A stretch of DNA of 64,000 bases from Actinobacteria bacterium OV450 (GTDB lineage: Bacteria > Actinomycetota > Actinomycetes > Streptomycetales > Streptomycetaceae), in NCBI GenBank assembly GCA_001298555.1, contig LJCW01000175.1:119849-183848 (forward strand), written 5' to 3'. The notes below the pieces were generated by a model. It made no database searches. It had not been told where the DNA came from and was given only the letters and a program-made list of their open reading frames with translations. The translations under genes and the position numbers were made by a program. Below, in pieces: positions 15,687-23,436 of this stretch (its first letter is position 1; each line of letters begins with the position of its first letter).

Positions 15687-16613
15687 ATGCGCATCGGATT
15701 CTCCGTCCCGCAGTTCGGCCCCTTCGCCGACCCCGACCGCACCGCCACCATGTGCGCCGCGCTCGAAGCCCTGGGGTGTCACAGCCTCTGGGTGGCCGAC
15801 CGGCTCCTGGCACCTGTCGTTCCCGCCGAGGGCTATCCCGGCGGGAAGCCGATGCCCCTCCGCTACGGCACCCACCTCGACCCGTTGCTCGCTCTGGGCG
15901 TGGCGGCCTGGGCCACCGAACGGGTCCGCCTCGGCAGCAGTACGCTCAACGCCCTGTGGCAGCCGCCCCTCGTGCTCGCCCGGGCGCTGACCACCCTCGA
16001 TCTGATCAGCCACGGCCGTCTGGACGTGGGCATCGGGATGGGCTGGATGCGCGAGGAGTACGCGGCCGCGGGGGTGCCCTGGCAGGGGCGCGGCGCGCGG
16101 CTGGAGGAGACCCTCGACGTCCTCGACGCCGTGTGGCGCTCCGAGCAGGTCGTCCACACCGGCCCGCTGTGGACGATCGCCGAGTCGACCGTACTGCCCA
16201 AGCCCCTCCAGAGCCCGGGGCCGCCGGTCCTGCTGGGCGGTTTCACCCCGTACGCCCTGGAACGCGTGGGCAGGCGCGCGGACGGCTGGCTCGCCGCGTC
16301 GATGCCGCTGCCCTATCTCGTCGGGCTCTGGGACGTCGCGACCGAGGCGGCCGAGCGGGCGGGGCGGGACCCGGCCGCGCTGCGCCGGGTGTTCCGCGTG
16401 AACCCGGACGTCACCACGGCCGAGACCGACCCGGCGGAGGCCCACCACCGCGGGACCGTGCGCCAGATCTGCGACCACCTCAAGGTCATGTGCTCGGCGG
16501 GGACCGACGAGGTGCTCGTGGACCTCCAGCTGACGACGGACTCGCCCGAGGAGTACCTCGACGTCGCGGCACAGTTCATGGCCGAACTGGCCGAACTGGC
16601 CGAACCGGCCTAG
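15687..16613 (+). CDS. F420-dependent LLM class oxidoreductase
   Basis: A 308-residue luciferase-like monooxygenase-fold protein. It starts MRIGFSVPQFGPFADP and has the motifs HSLWVADRLLAP, VRLGSSTLNALWQPP (LGTxV-like strand) and RLDVGIGMGWMREEY. Such TIM-barrel enzymes use reduced flavin or coenzyme F420 for hydride transfer. ATG 15687 is chosen because GAGGAAG lies about 10 bases upstream; the ATG at 15624 would add a repeat-encoded peptide. Substrate unknown. No F420 biosynthesis genes are nearby. Confidence 0.9.
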   Translation: MRIGFSVPQFGPFADPDRTATMCAALEALGCHSLWVADRLLAPVVPAEGYPGGKPMPLRYGTHLDPLLALGVAAWATERVRLGSSTLNALWQPPLVLARALTTLDLISHGRLDVGIGMGWMREEYAAAGVPWQGRGARLEETLDVLDAVWRSEQVVHTGPLWTIAESTVLPKPLQSPGPPVLLGGFTPYALERVGRRADGWLAASMPLPYLVGLWDVATEAAERAGRDPAALRRVFRVNPDVTTAETDPAEAHHRGTVRQICDHLKVMCSAGTDEVLVDLQLTTDSPEEYLDVAAQFMAELAELAEPA

Positions 16614-16769
16614 GCCCACGGCCGGCGGGGGGGTGGCGTTGCGCCGCACGGGTGGTCATGTGCACGGCAGAAACGATCTTGCATGTGCCGATGTCATAGT
16701 CCGGGATGCGCGGTGGGACGTTGGGGGCACCCCGCCGGAACCGCCGGCGGCGAGAGAGCGGAGAGAGCC

Positions 16770-17099
16770 ATGAGCAGCACCAAGGGACTGCCGCCGGGCG
16801 TCGTCGAGATCACCCCCGAGGGATCGCCGTGCCCGCCGAAGACGCTGGGCCTGTGGCGCCATTACAACTGCGGCGGCGAGGGGTACGGCATCGGGGCCGG
16901 ATTCGACGTCGACCTCAGCATGTTGCCCCTCCACGACGGCGGCAACATGTCCAAGAACGTGTCGTCGTGGGTCAACAACACGGACAGCGACGCGAAACTG
17001 ATCAGCAGGAGCGGCACGCGGATCCTGCGGGCCGGTGACAAGCTGGAAGAGCCCAAGCAGCACAACGACACCGTGGAGCAGGTCAGCTGGGAACTCTGA
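16770..17099 (+). CDS. Peptidase inhibitor I36/gamma-crystallin-like protein
   Basis: A 109-residue protein. The stretch LWRHYNCGGEGYGIGAGFDV and later NMSKNVSSWVNNTDSDAKL resemble the beta/gamma-crystallin-type fold of Streptomyces peptidase inhibitor I36 proteins. Those are usually secreted, but no signal peptide is visible here, so it may act inside the cell or the resemblance may be only structural. ATG 16770 has GGAGAGAG upstream. It is followed by GC-rich repeats and then by the convergent regulator gene. Confidence 0.55.
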   Translation: MSSTKGLPPGVVEITPEGSPCPPKTLGLWRHYNCGGEGYGIGAGFDVDLSMLPLHDGGNMSKNVSSWVNNTDSDAKLISRSGTRILRAGDKLEEPKQHNDTVEQVSWEL

Positions 17100-17199
17100 C
17101 CCGGCCGACAGACCTGCCGACGGACCCGGCCGGCCGACCCGCCGGCTGATCCCGCCGGCTGACCCGGCCGGCCGACCCGGGGCTCGAACGGCGGCCGGC
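17100..17199. other. Repeat-rich gap between convergent genes
   Basis: Imperfect copies of GACCCGGCCGGC and CCGCCGGCTGA fill this 100-base gap. Self-complementary GGCCGGCC units could form hairpins and stop transcription from both sides. Confidence 0.4.
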
Positions 17200-20100
17200 C
17201 TACGCGGGCGCGGCCGGCAGGGCGGCCAGGCCGGACTGCGCGGCGTCCGCCCAGAGGGGTGAGTCCCAGGCGGCCGCCACCCGCACGGCTTCGAGGTAAT
17301 GGTTCCTGGCCTGTTCGGGGCGGTCCAGGAACCGGGCCAGTTCGCCGAGGGTCTGCGCGACGGGCCGCAGGACGAGGCTGAGGCTGCTCGCTCCACCCGC
17401 CATCCCCTGCAGGGGCAGCAGGTCCTCGTACACCTCCGCGGCAGCCGTCCGGTCGCGGAAGGCGATGGCGGCCATGCCGCGCAGCCCGGCGAGGACGGGG
17501 TAGGCGAAGTCCCGCCGCAGGGGCACGCGCTGCGCGAAGATCTCCCGGGCCTCTTCGGGGCGGCCGGCGGCCAGCAGCGCGAGGGCGGCGAGGGCTTCGT
17601 TGTGCGGCTTGTACTGCTCCCACACCGCGAGCAGTACGGGCAGCATCTCGGCGAGCCGGCCCTGCTGCAGGCGGATGCAGCCGACGCTCAGGGCGGCCAG
17701 CCCGCTGAGGTCCACCGCCCCGCGCGCCCGGAGCTCCGCCACCGCGGTCCCCAGGGCCTGCTCCGCTTCGTCGAAACGGCCCCGTGCCATGGCGAGCATG
17801 GGGTGGCGCAGCCTGGCCACCGCGAACGCGCCCTGGAGCTCGTACCTGCGGGCGATGCCGTCGGCTCGTACGAGGCACCGCTCGATCTCCGCCGGGTCGT
17901 TGCGCCCGGCGGCGATCCGGGCGGCGACGTAGGCGCTCATCCAGGAGTACTCGGGGCTGTCCTGGGCTTCGGCCACCTCGGCGAGTTCCCGGTGGAGCTC
18001 CTGGTAGGCGGCGGGTTCGAGTTCACCGTCGACCTTGCGCAGCAGCGACGTGAGGGTCAGGCCCAGCAGACGGGGCTCGCCCAAGGTCCGGGCGAGTTCC
18101 ACGGCCCGGCGCCCCTCGGCCACGGCGCGGGGGTCGGTGTCGTCGAGCGCGTCGGACAGCTGGTCGAGGAGCAGGCACCGCTGCCGGTCCGTCAGCTCCG
18201 GGTCCTCCAGCAGCTTCCCGAGCTCCTCGACGGCCTCGGGATCGGAGGCCGCGTACGGGCGCACGCGCCAGGGCGTCGGCTCGGTCCACGTCGTGTAGGC
18301 GGCGGTCAGCAGGTCGGCCCGGCCCTCTGCGCGGGCCACCCGCACGGCCTGCTCCTGGGCCTCGCGGGCGGGTACCACGGCCCCCATCCGGATCCGGCAG
18401 TCCACCAGTTGCCCCAGCAGCATCACCCGCAGCAGGGCCGCATCCTGGTCGGCGAAGGCGGCCGGATGGTCGGTGAGGAGGCCGAGGGCCGCGTTCAGCA
18501 GGGCCTCGGCGTTCTGCGGGGCGTAGCGGCGCACCGCCTGCTCGCACGCCAGCCGGGCGTGCCGGACCGCCGGCGCGGCGTCGGCGGTCACGACCGCGGC
18601 CGCCTGCAGCAGGTGGTGGGCGGTCGCGGCGACGTCGTCCGAGCCGAGGGCGATCAGTCCCCTGCCCAGGCGGGAGTGCATCCGGGCCAGCCGCAGGCGC
18701 GTGAGGTCGCCCTCCAGGGCGTCCCGTACGAGGGCGTGGGTGAAGCGGACCGTGCCCGGACGCGGCTCGGTGAGCAGCCCGGCGGTGACGCCCGCGTCGA
18801 GGGCGTCGAGGAGCTGGTCGGTGTCGCTGTCCGCGGCGTGGACGAGGAGGGCGACCGGAGCCTCGCGCCCGGCGACGGCCGCCAGCCGCAGCCCGGCCGT
18901 GACGGTCGGCGCGAGCAGGGCCAGCCGTCGCCGCAGCACGTCCTGGACGCCCTGCGGGACGCGGGCGAGGGCCTGTTGCTCTCCCTCGCCGGCCAGCAGG
19001 AGCGAGCTCTCCCGGAGGTGGAAGGGATTGCCGCCGGCCCGGTCGGCCAGGGCCGTCGCCGCGTGCTCGCTCATGGCGGCCGCCCCGCGCCGCAGCAGCT
19101 CCTTCGCCTGGGCGACGGTCAGCCCGCCGAGCGCCAGCCGTACGGGCGAGCAGGCGGCCAGACGTCCCAGCGCGCCGGTGAGATCGCCCTCGCCGGTGCG
19201 GTACGAGCCCACCAGCAGCAGCGGTACGTCGCGCAGCTGCTCCGCGCAGATCAGGAACAGCTCGATGCTCTCCTGGTCACCGCGGTGCAGGTCGTCCAGC
19301 ACGATCGCGAGCGGCCGCCGCAGTGCCGTGTCGCGGAGCCAGCCGAGCAGCGCCCTGTGCAGGTGGAAGCGCCGGGCCGGGCTGCCGTCCGGCGGCCCCG
19401 CGTCCCGCGCGGTGCCCGGGGCCAGGAGCGGAGCGAGCTCATCGGCGTACGGGCCCGGCGGGGCGGCCTCCGCCAGGCTAGGCAGCATGTCGAACCAGGC
19501 CCAGCCGGGCGGGGCGCCGTCGGTCTCCGGGCACTGCCCGGTCCCGACCAGCCATCCCTGATCGGGCAGTTGACGGACGGCGGCCTCCAGGAGGCTCGAC
19601 TTTCCGATGCCCGCCTCACCGGAGATCAGGACCACCTGCGCCCGGCCGCTTCGGGCCCGGTCCGCGGCGGCGGCGAGCGCGGCCAGGTCCTCGTCGCGGC
19701 CCAGGAGCCGGTCCGCCGTCAGCGACGTCGGCATGGCGTCGGCGGCAGGGGCACCCGGCACCTGCGCCCGGTCCCGCGGCGGCGCCACGGCGGCGGCGGG
19801 GGCGAGGACCGCGCCGCGAGGGCGGGGGGTGGTGGCGGGTGTCCCGGGGGTGGTGGCGGGTGTCCCGGGGGTGGTGGGTGTCCCCGCGCTGGTCGCGGGA
19901 GTCCTGGGGGTGGTGGGTGTCCCCGGGGTGGCGGCGGATGCCCCTGGGGTGGTCGCGGAAGTCCCGTGGGTGGTGGATGCCCCCGCGGTGGTCGCGGAAG
20001 CCCCCGCGGCCGTCGCGGAAGCCCCCGCGGTGCCGGTGGGTGTCCCGGGCGTCGTCCCGGTGGCCCGGGACAGGACGTCCAGACGCTGGTGCAGCAGGGC

Positions 20101-20820
20101 CTGTTCCAGCTCCAGCAGGGTGGGCCCGGGCTCGACGCCGAGTTCCTCGCCGAGGACGTTCCGGGCCTGCCGCAGCGCTGCCAGGGCGTCTCCTTGACGG
20201 TCGCGGGCCCACAGGGCCAGGGCCAGCAGCCGCCAGCCCTCCTCGTGCAGCGGCTGTTCCCGGGTCAGCGCGCCCGCGTCGGCGAGGGCCTGGGCGGCCT
20301 CCCCGCCGGCCAGCCGGGCCGCGGCGCGCCGCTCGCGGGCGGTGCGGTGCAACTCCTCCAGGCGGGCGCGTTCGCCGTCGGTCCACGGCTCGTCCGAGAA
20401 CTCGGCGTACGGCTGCCCGCCCCATGACGCGAGCGCCTCGGCCAGACGCTGCGCGACGACCCGGGCGGGCAGCTCCGGCGCGGAGCAGGCCGTCACCCGT
20501 CCCTCGAACACCCAGGCGTCCACCGCGTCGGGCTCCAGGGCCAGGGCGTAGCCGTAGGGCGCGCTGAGGAGCAGCCGCGCGGGCGTGCGCGGCGCGCGTT
20601 GCGGTTCGAGGACGCGCCGCAGGCGCGCGATGTAGGCGTGGAGGGACGCCTGCGCGCTCGACGGGACGCGGGTCGGCCACAACCGTTCGATGATCCGCTC
20701 CGTGGGCACGACCGCCCCTCGGGCGAGCAGCAGTTGGACCAGCACCATCCGTGCGAGCCGACCGCCCGCATCGACCGGGCGACCGTCGACCTCGACCCGG
20801 AACGAGCCGAGCACCTTCAT
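17200..20820 (-). CDS. SARP/AfsR-like regulator with BTAD and AAA ATPase domains
   Basis: About 1,206 residues. Domains in order: an OmpR-type winged helix (VLGSFRVEVDGRPV...RLWPTRVPSSAQASLHAYIARLRR, residues 1-85), a bacterial transcriptional activator domain (to about 240), and a 100-residue Ala/Thr/Gly/Pro repeat linker. An NTPase follows, with Walker A GEAGIGKSSL (near 395) and Walker B LAIVLDDLHRGD, and then a long TPR-like helical C-terminus. Such large SARP-LAL hybrids activate secondary-metabolite genes by binding direct repeats. ATG 20820 sits at the homology start; in-frame ATGs at 20829, 20841 and 20853 are alternatives and no ribosome binding site decides. The target cluster is not evident in the window. 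Confidence 0.9.
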   Translation of the reverse strand: MKVLGSFRVEVDGRPVDAGGRLARMVLVQLLLARGAVVPTERIIERLWPTRVPSSAQASLHAYIARLRRVLEPQRAPRTPARLLLSAPYGYALALEPDAVDAWVFEGRVTACSAPELPARVVAQRLAEALASWGGQPYAEFSDEPWTDGERARLEELHRTARERRAAARLAGGEAAQALADAGALTREQPLHEEGWRLLALALWARDRQGDALAALRQARNVLGEELGVEPGPTLLELEQALLHQRLDVLSRATGTTPGTPTGTAGASATAAGASATTAGASTTHGTSATTPGASAATPGTPTTPRTPATSAGTPTTPGTPATTPGTPATTPRPRGAVLAPAAAVAPPRDRAQVPGAPAADAMPTSLTADRLLGRDEDLAALAAAADRARSGRAQVVLISGEAGIGKSSLLEAAVRQLPDQGWLVGTGQCPETDGAPPGWAWFDMLPSLAEAAPPGPYADELAPLLAPGTARDAGPPDGSPARRFHLHRALLGWLRDTALRRPLAIVLDDLHRGDQESIELFLICAEQLRDVPLLLVGSYRTGEGDLTGALGRLAACSPVRLALGGLTVAQAKELLRRGAAAMSEHAATALADRAGGNPFHLRESSLLLAGEGEQQALARVPQGVQDVLRRRLALLAPTVTAGLRLAAVAGREAPVALLVHAADSDTDQLLDALDAGVTAGLLTEPRPGTVRFTHALVRDALEGDLTRLRLARMHSRLGRGLIALGSDDVAATAHHLLQAAAVVTADAAPAVRHARLACEQAVRRYAPQNAEALLNAALGLLTDHPAAFADQDAALLRVMLLGQLVDCRIRMGAVVPAREAQEQAVRVARAEGRADLLTAAYTTWTEPTPWRVRPYAASDPEAVEELGKLLEDPELTDRQRCLLLDQLSDALDDTDPRAVAEGRRAVELARTLGEPRLLGLTLTSLLRKVDGELEPAAYQELHRELAEVAEAQDSPEYSWMSAYVAARIAAGRNDPAEIERCLVRADGIARRYELQGAFAVARLRHPMLAMARGRFDEAEQALGTAVAELRARGAVDLSGLAALSVGCIRLQQGRLAEMLPVLLAVWEQYKPHNEALAALALLAAGRPEEAREIFAQRVPLRRDFAYPVLAGLRGMAAIAFRDRTAAAEVYEDLLPLQGMAGGASSLSLVLRPVAQTLGELARFLDRPEQARNHYLEAVRVAAAWDSPLWADAAQSGLAALPAAPA
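19835..20050. repeat. Minisatellite encoding the SARP linker
   Basis: Imperfect tandem units of roughly 18-30 bp built on GTCCCGGGGGTGGTGGCGG encode the linker repeats TPGTPATT, AGASATT and similar. All units are multiples of three, so the linker can change length without breaking the frame. Confidence 0.85.
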
Positions 20821-20868
20821 TGTGACCATGACAAGCAACATCGTAAGCGGCACACCGCGGCCGGCTGC

Positions 20869-21085
20869 TCATGCCGACGGGGTGGTCGTGCCGGCGCGCC
20901 GTCGGCGGATGCCCACCCCTACGGAGAGGGCGCCCAGCAGGGCGAGCGGCGACCGGCAGGGCGCGTACGTCCCTCAGCCCGCCGAACACGTCCAGCACGA
21001 CGAACGGAAGGCCGGCGAGGAGGACCGCGGGGGCCGTACGGAGCCGCGCGAACGCCTGCCGCCCGGCGTCGATGGCCGACGTATC
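20869..21085 (-). pseudogene. Membrane-protein C-terminus, frameshifted
   Basis: Leftward reading gives AIDAGRQAFARLRTAPAVLL, then AGLPFVVLDVFGGLRDV in one frame, then (after a shift near 20955) SPLALLGALSVGVGIRRRRA and a stop at 20869. The two hydrophobic stretches followed by a basic tail look like the end of a membrane protein. The second frame is closed by a stop just upstream, so the pieces cannot be one ORF. No start or N-terminal part is found. A sequencing error could mimic this. Confidence 0.45.
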
Positions 21086-21139
21086 CGAACAACGAGGATC
21101 GGCGTGCGCACTGACGGCCGGTCAGCAGTGAACGGATGG

Positions 21140-21188
21140 ATCCGCATGCCGCATGCCACATGGCACACGTGGGATGCGGCATGCGGAT
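21140..21188. promoter_or_regulatory. Large perfect palindrome with nested inner repeat
   Basis: A 15-bp arm (21140-21154, starting ATCCGCATGC) pairs perfectly with 21174-21188. Between them CCAC (21156-21159) and GTGG (21169-21172) can extend the stem inward. The arms repeat CGCATGC. There is no coding gene here. It could be a dimeric-protein operator, a cruciform or an RNA hairpin. Confidence 0.65.
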
Positions 21189-21258
21189 GTCGCGTGGCGA
21201 TCAAATTCAGACATGCGCCGCGGCCCGCGCCGGTGGTGGCACGGTCCGGTTCGAGCAC

Positions 21259-21338
21259 GGGACGCAACTCGGAACGTCCACGGGACGCGCCCGGGACACC
21301 CTGGGACGGGTACGGGACCCCCCGGGACGGGCCGGGCG
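21259..21338 (+). repeat. Helically phased GGGAC direct-repeat array
   Basis: GGGAC occurs at 21259, 21282, 21293, 21303, 21314 and 21324, with near-matches GGAAC at 21271 and GGGCG at 21334. Spacings are 10-12 bp throughout, one DNA turn, so all copies face the same side of the helix. It lies about 250 bases upstream of the secreted protein at 21579 and about 440 bases upstream of the SARP start. Confidence 0.7.
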
Positions 21339-21578
21339 CGAGAAGGTCCGGGGGGGCGACGGGCCCTTCCGACCGGCGTGCGGCCTTCCACCACAGCCCT
21401 CCCACCGCCCTTCCCGGGATGCAGGACGCCCTCGGGACACTGCACCGGAGGCGGAATCCGGGGTGGCCGGATCACGACTAGGTTTCTCGCCATCGGACGG
21501 CAACACGCCGACCACTCACATCCGTTCGCATCCGATCGCCCCAGCTCGCATCGGACCGCACCTCGGGGGTCGACACCC

Positions 21579-22028
21579 ATGAAGCTCAAGCGCACGCTCG
21601 CCACCATCGGCGCCACCGCCGCGATGACCGCCGGCCTGATCGGCTTCGGCACGACCGCGCACGCGGCCATCGCCGGCTGCACCGACTACGCGATCTACTA
21701 CAGCGGCCCCACCAACGCCTGGTACACGAAGGTCCCCACGATCGGCTCCCAGGGCACCAACTTCTGCACCCTGCGATCCGGCGCCAGCGGAATGCAGGTG
21801 TACTACCTCCAGGACACCCTGAACTACTGCTACGGCCAGGACCTCGGCGAGATCGACGGCAAGTTCGGCCCGAAGACGGCGGCCGCCCTCGCCCGCGTCC
21901 AGAAGAGCCTGGGCCTCGACCCCGACGGCGTCTACGGCCCGCAGACCCGCGACAAGCTGAAGTGGCACTGGATGACCCTGAACGCCAACAACACCTGCAA
22001 CACCCTGTACGGCGCCGGCGCGCACTGA
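21579..22028 (+). CDS. Secreted peptidoglycan-binding protein
   Basis: A 149-residue preprotein. MKLKRTLATIGATAAMTAGL...TTAHA is a Sec signal peptide (about 28 residues). The mature protein starts AIAGCTDYAIYYSG and carries one PG_binding_1 domain (MQVYYLQDTLNYCYG...DGKFGPKTAAALARVQKSLG, ending GPQTRDKL). It has four cysteines that may form disulfides. It probably binds cell wall outside the membrane; no catalytic domain is present. ATG 21579 has GGGGG upstream. It is followed by a strong terminator and preceded by the phased GGGAC array. The broken gene at 10287 carries the same type of domain. Confidence 0.9.
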   Translation: MKLKRTLATIGATAAMTAGLIGFGTTAHAAIAGCTDYAIYYSGPTNAWYTKVPTIGSQGTNFCTLRSGASGMQVYYLQDTLNYCYGQDLGEIDGKFGPKTAAALARVQKSLGLDPDGVYGPQTRDKLKWHWMTLNANNTCNTLYGAGAH

Positions 22029-22047
22029 CGCCCCTGCCCCCACACAC

Positions 22048-22080
22048 ACGGAGCCCGACGCGTCCGCCGTCGGGCTCCGT
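22048..22080 (+). terminator. Intrinsic-type terminator after the peptidoglycan-binding gene
   Basis: ACGGAGCCCGACG (22048-22060) and CGTCGGGCTCCGT (22068-22080) form a perfect 13-bp stem with a 7-base loop, 20 bases after the stop codon. Confidence 0.85.
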
Positions 22081-22142
22081 CGTGTCCCCGGGCCCCTTCG
22101 GTGTGCCGATGCTCCTCCAGGACTCACGGGGACGCGCTCAGG

Positions 22143-22589
22143 TCAGTCGGACGCGGAGCGGCGCACCAGGCGCCCGTTGAGGACGACCTCCAGCCAGGTG
22201 TAGCAATCACCCGTCCACAGCCCGACCTCCGCCCCACACCCCGCACAGGCCAGGTTCGGCCCGTCGTGTCCGCCCGGCCCGCAGCAGCCGCCCCAACGGC
22301 TCGGGATCTTCGTCGTCCCGACCAGGTCGCCCGGACTCAACAGCAGGTCCACCCCCGGCCCGTGCCCTGCCCGGGCCGTGCCGAAGCCCTTGGGGAGCGC
22401 ACCCCAGGTGATGCGTCCCGGCTCCGGGTCGCGCGCGAAAGTGCCTGCGGCCATCCTGGGCGGGCAGGGGTCCACGGGAGAGTCGAGCGGCGTCCAGGCC
22501 TCGCCCTCCGCCGGCGGTCGCACTTCACGTACCGGCGCGGAGAGCCGGGCGCCGCACACGGCGCAGGAGAACACTTCGGCCTCGGCCAT
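22143..22589 (-). CDS. Conserved actinobacterial zinc-ribbon-like hypothetical protein
   Basis: A 148-residue protein with CAVCG at residues about 9-13 and a second cysteine set (GGCCGPGG, LACAGCGAEVG) near the end, suggesting a bound zinc. This arrangement, with ILxPxG-like strands between, is familiar from uncharacterised Streptomyces proteins often found next to acetyltransferases. Function unknown. ATG 22589 is the homology start; ATG 22616 is an alternative. It is divergent from the GNAT gene at 22679 with less than 100 bases between them. Confidence 0.65.
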   Translation of the reverse strand: MAEAEVFSCAVCGARLSAPVREVRPPAEGEAWTPLDSPVDPCPPRMAAGTFARDPEPGRITWGALPKGFGTARAGHGPGVDLLLSPGDLVGTTKIPSRWGGCCGPGGHDGPNLACAGCGAEVGLWTGDCYTWLEVVLNGRLVRRSASD

Positions 22590-22678
22590 CTGCACGTCGT
22601 CCCCCTCGTCCCCCACCTCCCGAGGACGCTACCCGAAGCCACGGCCACCGCGTTCGGGGGAGGCCCTACCATCGGCTC

Positions 22679-23227
22679 ATGCCCCCTACGCCGTCACGGG
22701 TCGAACTGTGCCCGCTCACCCTCGCCGACCAGGACGAGTTCTGCTCGCTGGTGAGGGCCAGCACCGAACTGCATTCCCCGTGGATGCAGTTGCCCGCGAC
22801 CGCGCAGGAGTTCCAGGGCTGGATGAGCCGCTTCGGCGACGGCACCAACCTGGGCTTCCTGATCCGCGTCCTGGAGACCGGTGCAGCTGCCGGCATGGTC
22901 AACATCAACTCGATCATCCGGGGCCGCTACCAGGGCGCGTCCCTCGGTTATGCGGCCTTCACCCCGTCAGCGGGGCGGGGCTACATGGCAGAAGGGCTCA
23001 CCGTCGCGCTGCGGCACGCCTTCGGCGACCTGCGACTCCACAGGCTGGAGGCGAACATCCAGCCGGGGAACAGGGCGTCCTTGGCCTTGGTGCAGCGCCT
23101 GGGGTTCCGCTACGAAGGCATGTCGCACGCCTATCTCTACATCGACGGAGCCTGGCGCGACCACGAGCGGTGGTCCCTCACCGCACCCCCTTCCTGGACG
23201 CCCGACCCCTCGCTGCCCGAGGTCTAG
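22679..23227 (+). CDS. RimJ/RimL-type GNAT acetyltransferase
   Basis: A 182-residue protein of the ribosomal-protein-alanine acetyltransferase type: LCPLTLADQDEFCSLV, then SLGYAAFTPSAGRGYMAEGL (acetyl-CoA loop GRGYMAEGL, residues about 97-108) and RLEANIQPGNRASLALVQRL, ending FRYEGMSHAYLYIDGAWRDH. It may acetylate the N-terminus of a protein or a small amine; the family is broad. The stop codon TAG lies at the edge of a MITE (23227-23388), so the insertion may have set or preserved the end of the gene. Confidence 0.9.
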   Translation: MPPTPSRVELCPLTLADQDEFCSLVRASTELHSPWMQLPATAQEFQGWMSRFGDGTNLGFLIRVLETGAAAGMVNINSIIRGRYQGASLGYAAFTPSAGRGYMAEGLTVALRHAFGDLRLHRLEANIQPGNRASLALVQRLGFRYEGMSHAYLYIDGAWRDHERWSLTAPPSWTPDPSLPEV

Positions 23228-23388
23228 GGGCTGTCCCGTAATCCCCGGTGGGTCAGCGCGCGGCGTCGGATGCGGTGCATCGCAAGGCGGAGGGGCGTCC
23301 GCATACTGGGCGTATCCGGGCGTTCCGACAACGCAGCGAGGTGCCGTAGCCGGCGTCGCGCGCCCGCCGGGGATTACGGGACAGCCCT
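23227..23388. mobile_element. MITE-like element with TA target duplication
   Basis: About 162 bp bounded by near-perfect terminal inverted repeats of roughly 25 bp (GGGGCTGTCCCGTAATCCCC at the left, its complement at the right with one or two differences). The dinucleotide TA flanks both ends (23225-23226 and 23389-23390), as expected for an IS630/Tc1-type insertion. It contains no ORF. Similar non-coding repeats with these termini occur in Streptomyces genomes, as far as I recall. Confidence 0.75.
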
Positions 23389-23436
23389 TAGGCCGGGCGG
23401 TCCCGTCGTACGGCGGTGGCGTGGCCAATCGGAGGG

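Noticed and set aside
14499..16649. A leftward open frame of over 700 codons across the hemerythrin and LLM genes
   Set aside because: Antisense to two well-supported genes and without recognisable domains; only its last part (14576-14700) carries the LysR-like remnant.
17299..20427. A forward open frame of over 1,000 codons running antisense to the SARP regulator
   Set aside because: High-GC shadow of the leftward gene: it has no family motifs and is rich in Gly, Gln and Arg, while the opposite strand encodes clear SARP and ATPase domains.
21259..21338. CRISPR array
   Set aside because: The repeats are 5 bp at one-turn spacing, far too short, with no spacers and no cas genes.
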